A stretch of 12,083 bases of DNA, taken from assembly GCA_945862035.1 (NCBI GenBank), contig CAMAXB010000065.1:1-12083 (forward strand), given 5' to 3'. Below are positions 6,590 to 12,083 of the stretch, piece by piece. The number at the start of each line of letters is the position of its first letter. Within the stretch, counting starts at the first letter, position 1. The position numbers and the translations under genes were made by a program. This DNA is from Opitutus sp. GAS368. GTDB taxonomy: Bacteria > Verrucomicrobiota > Verrucomicrobiia > Opitutales > Opitutaceae. The notes beneath the pieces were generated by a model. It was not told the DNA's origin, ran no database searches, and was given only the letters and a program-made list of their open reading frames with translations.

Positions 6590-8254
6590 TCATTCCCTTT
6601 GGCCGATACCCTGATGTAACCACGTAATCGCCCGCTCTGCCGCCCGCCGTTGCCGGCGGGCCTCGTCGATGTCCGTTTGGACAAATCGGATCCGATCGCC
6701 GGGCCGTAACTGGGCCACGCGGCCGAGATCCACACTGATGATGTCGGCAATCTTGGGGTAGCCGCCAATCGTCTGCCGCTCGGCCAGCAGGACGATGGGC
6801 TGACCATCCGGCGGCACCTGCACCGAGCCGGTTGCGACGGCCTCGGACACCATGTCGCGGGGCACCGGCAGGCGGAGGGCGGACCCATCCAGCCTGGCTC
6901 CCATTCGATCCGAAAGGGGATTCACGCGGTAGGAGGTTGTCAGGAATTCCTCCCAGGCTTCCCTCGAAAACCAATCGGCCTGGGGCCCGCGAATCACGCG
7001 CACCGTGACTTCGCTCTGCGGCCGCGGTGCCAAGGCGGGCGCCGCAAACCAGCCCGGGGCAAGCCGGGGGCGCGCCACACTGGGTCTGACGCCGAGGCGA
7101 TCGCCCGGCTTCAATGCGCGCCCTTCAAAACCACCGATCCCGGCGGAAACGAGCGTCGAGCGGCTTCCCAAAACGGGCGGCACCTCAATCCCCCCCGCTA
7201 CCGCGAGGTAGGCGCGGCAACCCTGTTCAAGGGTCTCGAGCGAAAGTTCCTCCCCCGCCCTGACGAGGAAGGGCCGGGCCCACGGGAGGCCGGCGACCGG
7301 AGCTCCCGTGATGGCGACCCATGAGTCCTTGCGCACCGCCAGCAGCGGCCCTCGCAGGGTACACTCCAAACCGGCTTCCCCCGGGAGATTTCCGACCAGC
7401 AGATTTGCGACCTCCAAGGCGCGCGCATCGACCGCCCCACCGGGCGACACGCCCACGTCCTGAAATCCGGTGCGCCCGAGATCCTGAACGGTGGTCAAGA
7501 GACCGGCCTTGAGCACGGTAAAGGCCGGCTCATGGGTTTGCGCCGCCGGCGTCGCGGGGGGATGCACCGCGGCCAGCTGACGTCCATATTCAGCGGCCGC
7601 GATGGACTCGAACTTGACCCGGTCGCCGACCCGGAAAAGCGCGGGGCTGGAGAGGCTCGGATCGAACAAGACCCGCGCCGTCCGTCCGATCAGATTCCAT
7701 CCGCCGGGGGAGGCCGAAGGATACACCCCGGTCTGGGTGCCGCCAATGGCCACGCTCCCGGCCGGAACCTTGACGCGCGGCGTCGCCCGACGGGGGGTTC
7801 GCAGCGCCGGTGGCAGGCCGGAAAGGTAGGGGAAGCCGGGCGAAAAACCGACCGCGCGCACCTCGTAGGTGCCTTTGGCATGGAGTCGAATCACCTCGGC
7901 CGAAGTCAGGCCGGAACAACGCGCCACCTCATCCAGATCAGGGCCGGCTTCTCCGCCATACGCCACGGCGAGCCTCACCTCGCGCGGCTTGAGGGCCGAA
8001 CGCGAGCCGCCCTTGGCCCACATCCGTCCGATCCAGGCGGCTACCACGGACGCCGGTTCTCCGGCTCCTGGGACGGCCGCGGGAGCGAAGTACACGGCGA
8101 CGGTGGTAAACGAGGGCACGATCGCCTCCACCCCCCTCAGCGGAGACGCCACGAGGCCGCCGAAGAGCCGTCGAACCAGGGCTGCAACCCGGTCATCCGG
8201 CTGGCTTCCCAACTCCGCGAGCAGGGCTGAATCGCCGAGGGGAACCAATCGCAT
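6590..8254 (-). CDS. pxpBC: Fused 5-oxoprolinase subunits B and C (KipI-KipA type)
   Basis: One 554-residue chain joins the two subunits that act with PxpA in ATP-dependent 5-oxoproline hydrolysis. Residues 1 to about 220 are PxpB (KipI/AHS1): GFSPGFPYLSGLP (136-148) and VPAGSVAIGGTQTGVYP followed by SPGGWNLIGRT (163-192). An Ala/Pro/Thr-rich linker covers about 225-243. Residues 244 to about 540 are PxpC (KipA/AHS2): VQDLGRTGFQDVGVSPGGAV (256-275), DRMGARLDG (449-457), and PPDGQPIVLLAERQTIGGYP with KIADI (481-505). In many bacteria these are two genes; the fusion here is in frame with no sign of damage. The same domain pair occurs in allophanate hydrolase/urea carboxylase proteins, but no biotin carboxylase or amidase domain is present and pxpA follows directly, so 5-oxoprolinase fits best. 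The ATG at 8254 begins the normal MRLVPLGDSALLAELG start; there is no clear Shine-Dalgarno. It is the first gene of the operon. Confidence 0.95.
   Translation of the reverse strand: MRLVPLGDSALLAELGSQPDDRVAALVRRLFGGLVASPLRGVEAIVPSFTTVAVYFAPAAVPGAGEPASVVAAWIGRMWAKGGSRSALKPREVRLAVAYGGEAGPDLDEVARCSGLTSAEVIRLHAKGTYEVRAVGFSPGFPYLSGLPPALRTPRRATPRVKVPAGSVAIGGTQTGVYPSASPGGWNLIGRTARVLFDPSLSSPALFRVGDRVKFESIAAAEYGRQLAAVHPPATPAAQTHEPAFTVLKAGLLTTVQDLGRTGFQDVGVSPGGAVDARALEVANLLVGNLPGEAGLECTLRGPLLAVRKDSWVAITGAPVAGLPWARPFLVRAGEELSLETLEQGCRAYLAVAGGIEVPPVLGSRSTLVSAGIGGFEGRALKPGDRLGVRPSVARPRLAPGWFAAPALAPRPQSEVTVRVIRGPQADWFSREAWEEFLTTSYRVNPLSDRMGARLDGSALRLPVPRDMVSEAVATGSVQVPPDGQPIVLLAERQTIGGYPKIADIISVDLGRVAQLRPGDRIRFVQTDIDEARRQRRAAERAITWLHQGIGQRE
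6594..6598 (-). promoter_or_regulatory. Shine-Dalgarno of pxpA
   Basis: The minus strand reads AGGGA followed by 7 bases and the ATG at 6586. The site is made of the last coding bases of the PxpBC gene (its C-terminal Gln-Arg-Glu codons), so ribosomes finishing that gene would arrive at the pxpA start. Confidence 0.6.
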
Positions 8255-8379
8255 GCCATGGGTTTAGGGAATCAGCGCCCGCAGCTCAAGCACCGGCATT
8301 ACGGCTTCGACGGCAGTTGCGACCGCTCATCCGAGCTCGAGACCGTTCACCGCAAACCCTTTGCCGCGGCCCCCAAGTC

Positions 8380-8407
8380 GGCCTAAGCTCTGTTATCACC
8401 CTGTCAA
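8380..8407 (-). promoter_or_regulatory. Possible promoter of the pxp-pcp operon
   Basis: In the 231-bp divergent gap (8255-8485) the minus strand has a perfect -35-like TTGACA (8407-8402). After 16 bases comes TAGGCC (8385-8380), a poor -10 match. This would leave a leader of about 120 bases before pxpBC. The gap otherwise shows no ORF, no RNA gene and no convincing repeat; for the rightward lipoprotein gene I could not find a convincing promoter. Only the TTGACA is a strong match, so the call is weak. Confidence 0.25.
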
Positions 8408-8485
8408 ATGGCCTCATCCCGCGTCCTGATAGACTTCCAGTTTGGGTTGCAGTTCGCTCGCTTTGGCAATCACTCTCGTTGATCC

Positions 8486-9118
8486 ATGTCCCGCCCGTTC
8501 ACTCTTTCCGCCGCCCTGGTTCTGCTCACTGCGCTCCTGAGCGGATGCAGGGACCAGAGCATCAAATCCTACCGGGTTCCGAGGGAAGCGACGCCCGAAG
8601 CGCCCTTGGCCGGCACCGCCGCCTCTTCGGCCGCCGCCCCCGCTGACCGAGGAACCGAGGCATCGATGGCCTCGACACCCGTACCCACCGCCTCCGGCGG
8701 GGATCTCGCCTGGGAGGCGCCGGCCTCGTGGCAGTCCCGTCAGGCGTCAGCCATGCGCAAGGGCACGTATGTGATGACAGGTGAAGGCGGCGCAACCGCC
8801 GAGCTCGCGATCACCGCCTTCCCGGGGGACGTCGGCGGCGATCTTGCCAACGTGAATCGCTGGCGAAGCCAGTTGCAGCTCCCCCCGATCACAGCCGCCG
8901 AATTGCCCGCGGCGCTCGCCCGCTTCAAAGCCAACGGCCTGGACATCGCGGTGACGGAGATGGTCGCGACCACGGGCAGTCCGCCGCAACGCGTCCTCGG
9001 CGCGATTGTCCCCCACAACGGCTCGACCTGGTTCTTCAAGATCACCGGACCTGATCCGGTGGTTTCTGCCGAACGCGACGCGTTCAACACCTTTCTTCAA
9101 ACCCTTCGGGCCCCCTGA
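8486..9118 (+). CDS. Lipoprotein of unknown function beside ResB/CcsA
   Basis: The 210-residue product has a lipoprotein signal peptide: a short basic start, a hydrophobic run (7-18) and the lipobox LLSGC with Cys21. Residues 22 to about 70 are an Ala/Pro/Ser/Thr-rich linker. Residues about 72-210 form a compact globular domain with WEAPASWQ (75-82), TAFPGDVGGDLANVNRWRSQ (about 111-130), LQLPPITAAEL and a C-terminal stretch ending FNTFLQTL. There is no enzymatic motif that I recognise. The residue after the Cys is Arg, not Asp, so outer-membrane sorting would be possible if Lol rules apply. It ends 3 bp before the ResB gene, so the two are surely co-transcribed, and a periplasmic role in cytochrome c assembly or haem/apocytochrome handling is a reasonable guess. 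The ATG has no strong Shine-Dalgarno but gives the only sensible signal peptide. Confidence 0.85.
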   Translation: MSRPFTLSAALVLLTALLSGCRDQSIKSYRVPREATPEAPLAGTAASSAAAPADRGTEASMASTPVPTASGGDLAWEAPASWQSRQASAMRKGTYVMTGEGGATAELAITAFPGDVGGDLANVNRWRSQLQLPPITAAELPAALARFKANGLDIAVTEMVATTGSPPQRVLGAIVPHNGSTWFFKITGPDPVVSAERDAFNTFLQTLRAP

Positions 9119-9121
9119 GCC

Positions 9122-10294
9122 ATGCGCGAGATCTGGATGCAGTTCGTCAAATTCTTCGTTTCGCTGCGGCTCACCGTGGTGCTGATGGTCCTGTCGATCA
9201 TCCTCGTCTTCGCCGCCACGCTCGACCAGGTGAACCTTGGCATCTGGGCCGTGCAGGAAAAATATTTCCGCACGTTCATCGTGCTCTGGGAGATCGGCCA
9301 CATTCCCGTTCCGGTGTTTCCCGGCGGTTATTTCATCGGTGGTCTGCTCCTGATCAACCTCGTTTCCTCCCATGTCTACCGATTCAAGCTCGGTTGGAAG
9401 AAGTCCGGCATCTTCCTCACCCATTTCGGCCTCATTTTCCTTTTGGTCGGCGAACTGTTGACCGGCCTCTGGCAGGAAGAGTTTCAGATGCGCCTCGATG
9501 AGGGTGAAACCAAGAGCTACTCCGAGAGCTATTTCCACAACGAGCTGGTGATTGTCGACGCCACGGACCCGGAATGGGACGACGTCGTGGCGATTCCCGA
9601 GCGCCAGCTCGCCCGCGGGCACGAGCTCCAGCACGAAAAGTTGCCGTTCCGCATCGTCGCCCGCGCCTACTACCCCAATGCGTCGTTGCAGATGACCGAT
9701 CCTGAGGTCGTACCCGTGCGGGCCGCGCCGCAGCTCGCCACGCTTGGCCTCGGCTCCCAAATCACGGTGACGCCCCTCGCAATGACCTATAAGCAGAACG
9801 AGCGAAATCTCCCCTCCGCCTACATTGAGCTGCTCGGGCCGCAGGGGTCGCTCGGCATCTGGATGGTTTCAACCATGCTCACGACGCCGCAGTCGTTCGA
9901 ATACCAAGGCCGCACCTACCGGCTCTCGCTGCGCTTCGAGCGCGAGTACAAACCGTACTCACTGACGCTGCTCGACTTCAGCCATGACCGCTACCCCGGC
10001 ACCGAGATCCCCAAGAATTTCTCCAGCCGAATCCGCCTCGCCACCCCCGATGGCGTGGAGGACCGCGAAGTCCTCATCTTCATGAACAACCCGCTCCGGC
10101 ACGACGGTATGACGTTTTATCAGGCGGGATTCGACAATGACGACACCACCACGGTGCTGCAGGTGGTCCGCAACCCCAGCTGGTTGCTGCCCTACATTTC
10201 CTGCCTGCTGATGACCGTTGGTCTCACGGTTCAGTTCTGCATCCACCTCTTCGGGTTCATCGCCAAGCGCCGTACCGCGCCCTCCGCCGCATGA
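9122..10294 (+). CDS. resB: Cytochrome c biogenesis protein, ResB/CcsB family
   Basis: ResB (CcsB) pairs with CcsA in System II cytochrome c maturation, helping deliver haem and apocytochrome at the outer face of the inner membrane. The 390-residue product has three N-terminal membrane segments (about 13-33, 69-86, 96-116), a large periplasmic domain (about 117-352), and a last membrane segment (about 354-380) followed by a basic tail. The family hallmark NNPLRHDGMTFYQAGF (322-337) comes shortly before the last segment, and KNFSSRIRL (298-306) precedes it. His101 lies at the start of the third segment, at a position where family members carry a conserved His. The start is 3 bp after the lipoprotein gene, and its stop overlaps the ccsA start by ATGA. 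Confidence 0.92.
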   Translation: MREIWMQFVKFFVSLRLTVVLMVLSIILVFAATLDQVNLGIWAVQEKYFRTFIVLWEIGHIPVPVFPGGYFIGGLLLINLVSSHVYRFKLGWKKSGIFLTHFGLIFLLVGELLTGLWQEEFQMRLDEGETKSYSESYFHNELVIVDATDPEWDDVVAIPERQLARGHELQHEKLPFRIVARAYYPNASLQMTDPEVVPVRAAPQLATLGLGSQITVTPLAMTYKQNERNLPSAYIELLGPQGSLGIWMVSTMLTTPQSFEYQGRTYRLSLRFEREYKPYSLTLLDFSHDRYPGTEIPKNFSSRIRLATPDGVEDREVLIFMNNPLRHDGMTFYQAGFDNDDTTTVLQVVRNPSWLLPYISCLLMTVGLTVQFCIHLFGFIAKRRTAPSAA

Positions 10295-12083
10295 GAAAAA
10301 TCTTTCCCCTCCTCGTCCTCGCACTCGGCGCGCTTTACTTGGCCAGCACGCTGCGTCCGGCGGCCAACGACACCGACTTCGATTTCGATGCGTTCGGGCA
10401 ACTGCCCGTGCTCAAAAACGGCCGGATCAAGCCCATGGATACCGTGGCCCGGACCTCCCTGCTCATGACGCAGGGCCGCCAGCGCGTCACCACTCCCGAC
10501 GGCCAGACGCTCACGCCAGTCGTATGGTTGCTGGATACCCTTTTCCGACCAGAGCTGGCCGACACCTACAAGACTTTCGAAGTGGTCCACCCGGACCTGC
10601 TCACCCTGATGGGCGTCACGCCCGAGGATGGCGATGGCAAGAAGCGCTTTTCGATTGCGCAACTCACGCCGAAGCTCACGGAGCTGCAGCGACAGGCCGA
10701 GCTTGCCCAGCCCATTGATGCCGCGGTGCGCACCCCCTTCCAGAAGGCCGTGGTCGCGCTCATGCAGCACATCGTCCACTACCAGCGTCTCAAGTTCAGC
10801 CTCGCGCCGCCGGATAGCACCAACTTCCTGAACGATCTGACCCAGTTCCAGTCCGGCTTGAAGGCCGGGGTGGAGGCGGTTCGTGCCCAGCAGGCCGGGC
10901 AGGCGTTTGACCAAGAGGCCGCCAGCCGGACGCTCAACATGGCCCGCCGCTTCGACATGATGTCGAGCGCGGGCTCGCTCTTGGCCATCCCACCTGATGC
11001 GGGCAACCCCGATCCCACTGCGTGGCGAACGAGCGGCGAGGCCCTTCTTGCCACGTTCCAGACCGGCAATGTGAATCCGAACGCCTTAGCATATGCAGGG
11101 CTTGCCTATGCCTGGCGTGGCCAGCAGGCCGAGCAGTTCAATACCATCCTCAAGCTCTACACCGATCAAATGCGCTCACGCTTCGCCGAGCCTCTGGTGA
11201 AGTCGGACGCCGAGGTTCGCTTTAATCAGGCCGCGCCCTTTGGCGTCCCGAGCATGAGCCTGTATGTTCTCGCCTTCCTCCTCGCTGTCTTTTCGTGGCT
11301 GCGCTGGCCGGAGGCGCTGTCCAAAGCCGCCTTTTACCTCATCGCGCTTGCCTGGGTGGCGACGACGGCCGGAATCGCGACCCGCATGTGGCTCGAGGGC
11401 CGACCGCCCGTGACCAATCTCTACTCCTCCGCCCTGTTTGTGGGTTGGGGCTCCGTGCTGCTCTGTCTCTTTCTTGAGGCGTTCTACAAGAACGGGGTCG
11501 GCAGCGTCGCCGGTGGCATGATCGGCTTCTGCACTCTCCTGATCGCCCATCACCTCTCGCTCTCGGGCGACACCTTGGAAATGATGAGGGCGGTGCTGGA
11601 TTCCAATTTCTGGCTAGCCACGCATGTGGTGGTGATAACGATCGGCTACTCCGCGACCTATCTGGCCGGCTTCCTCGCCATCGTGTACATCGCCCGCGGT
11701 GTGTTCACCAAGTCCTTGGACGCAGGCACAGCCGACGCGCTGAGCCGAATGGTCTACGGCATCGTCTGCTTTGCTACCCTGTTCAGCCTCGTTGGCACCA
11801 TCCTCGGTGGAATCTGGGCCGACCAGTCCTGGGGCCGCTTCTGGGGCTGGGATCCCAAGGAAAACGGAGCCCTCATCATTGTGATTTGGAACGCCGTCAT
11901 CCTCCACGCTCGCTGGGGTGGTCTTGTCCGGCAGCGCGGCTTGATGAACCTCGCCATCGGCGGAAACATTGTCACGAGCTGGAGCTGGTTCGGCACGAAC
12001 ATGCTCGGCGTCGGCCTGCACAGCTACGGCTTCATGGACTCTGCCTTTTTCTGGCTATCCACCTTCGTCGGGAGCCAGCTGGC
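10291..12083 (+). CDS. ccsA: CcsA-type cytochrome c assembly protein with long N-terminal domain, cut by window
   Basis: CcsA exports haem and attaches it to CXXCH apocytochromes in the periplasm together with ResB. Translation from the ATG at 10291 gives 597 residues with no stop before the window edge. Residues 1-20 look like a signal anchor. Residues about 25-315 are a soluble, presumably periplasmic domain beginning FGQLPVLKNGRIKPMDTVAR (35-54). From about 322 the protein is polytopic: MWLEGRPPVTNLYSSALFVG (366-385), His445 in WLATHVVVITIGYS, the tryptophan-rich haem-handling motif WADQSWGRFWGWDPKEN (509-525), and His577 in GVGLHSYGF. These are the WWD domain and flanking histidines of the CcsA family. 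Plain CcsA proteins lack the roughly 300-residue front domain. The ATGA overlap with the resB stop points to coupled synthesis. Confidence 0.94.
   Translation, partial: MRKIFPLLVLALGALYLASTLRPAANDTDFDFDAFGQLPVLKNGRIKPMDTVARTSLLMTQGRQRVTTPDGQTLTPVVWLLDTLFRPELADTYKTFEVVHPDLLTLMGVTPEDGDGKKRFSIAQLTPKLTELQRQAELAQPIDAAVRTPFQKAVVALMQHIVHYQRLKFSLAPPDSTNFLNDLTQFQSGLKAGVEAVRAQQAGQAFDQEAASRTLNMARRFDMMSSAGSLLAIPPDAGNPDPTAWRTSGEALLATFQTGNVNPNALAYAGLAYAWRGQQAEQFNTILKLYTDQMRSRFAEPLVKSDAEVRFNQAAPFGVPSMSLYVLAFLLAVFSWLRWPEALSKAAFYLIALAWVATTAGIATRMWLEGRPPVTNLYSSALFVGWGSVLLCLFLEAFYKNGVGSVAGGMIGFCTLLIAHHLSLSGDTLEMMRAVLDSNFWLATHVVVITIGYSATYLAGFLAIVYIARGVFTKSLDAGTADALSRMVYGIVCFATLFSLVGTILGGIWADQSWGRFWGWDPKENGALIIVIWNAVILHARWGGLVRQRGLMNLAIGGNIVTSWSWFGTNMLGVGLHSYGFMDSAFFWLSTFVGSQL

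Noticed and set aside
5154..8254. Reading the operon as urea/allophanate or 'lactam utilization' genes
   Set aside because: The KipI/KipA domains are shared with urea carboxylase, but there is no biotin carboxylase, amidase or allophanate hydrolase domain, and pxpA and pcp are in the same operon.
8317..8646. Plus-strand frame overlapping the start of the lipoprotein gene
   Set aside because: Arg/Pro-rich shadow without family features; the overlapping frame from 8486 has a clean lipoprotein signal peptide.
8747..9760. Long minus-strand open frame (337 codons) opposite the lipoprotein and resB
   Set aside because: It is rich in Asp/Glu/His/Gly repeats typical of antisense frames and has no recognisable domain; the sense genes are well supported.
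10231..10914. Minus-strand open frame opposite ccsA
   Set aside because: It is the antisense shadow of the CcsA N-terminal domain, which reads continuously on the plus strand from resB.

Overview
The window is high-GC bacterial chromosome, densely packed with metabolic and envelope genes. I see no RNA genes, mobile elements or CRISPR arrays. The gene set fits a Gram-negative of the Verrucomicrobiota/Opitutales type: a lipoprotein-ResB-CcsA trio of System II cytochrome c assembly with a large N-terminal extension on CcsA, a CNNM/CBS protein coupled to Lgt, and mostly weak Shine-Dalgarno sequences. This placement is inferred from gene content and style; there is no marker gene to prove it.

Layout. 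Positions 1-1009 (minus) hold most of gcvT, the glycine-cleavage aminomethyltransferase, cut at its 3' end by the window edge. A 114-bp divergent gap with overlapping inverted repeats separates it from a rightward pair: a CNNM/CBS 'hemolysin-like' membrane protein (1124-2200) and lgt (2197-3042), overlapping by ATGA. Positions about 3066-3450 (plus) hold the remains of a small S24/S26-peptidase-like protein broken by a one-base frameshift.

The centre (8254 down to 3469, minus) is one compact operon of five genes: a fused PxpB-PxpC protein, PxpA, a DUF969 membrane protein, a DUF979 membrane protein, and pyroglutamyl peptidase (pcp). Read together, this is a pyroglutamate module. Pcp would release 5-oxoproline from peptide N-termini, PxpABC would open it to glutamate with ATP, and the DUF969/DUF979 pair is the obvious candidate transporter. 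PxpA, DUF969 and DUF979 are joined by two GTGA start/stop overlaps with GTG starts, which suggests coupled translation and a fixed ratio of the two membrane proteins.

On the right, 8486-12083 (plus) carries a lipoprotein with an uncharacterised domain, a ResB-family protein and a CcsA-family haem exporter/ligase that runs off the window. These are spaced 3 bp apart or overlap, so they form one cytochrome c maturation operon. The most interesting element is the DUF969/DUF979 pair with its tight link to 5-oxoproline metabolism. The best smaller leads are the broken S24-like gene and the conserved-looking lipoprotein beside ResB.
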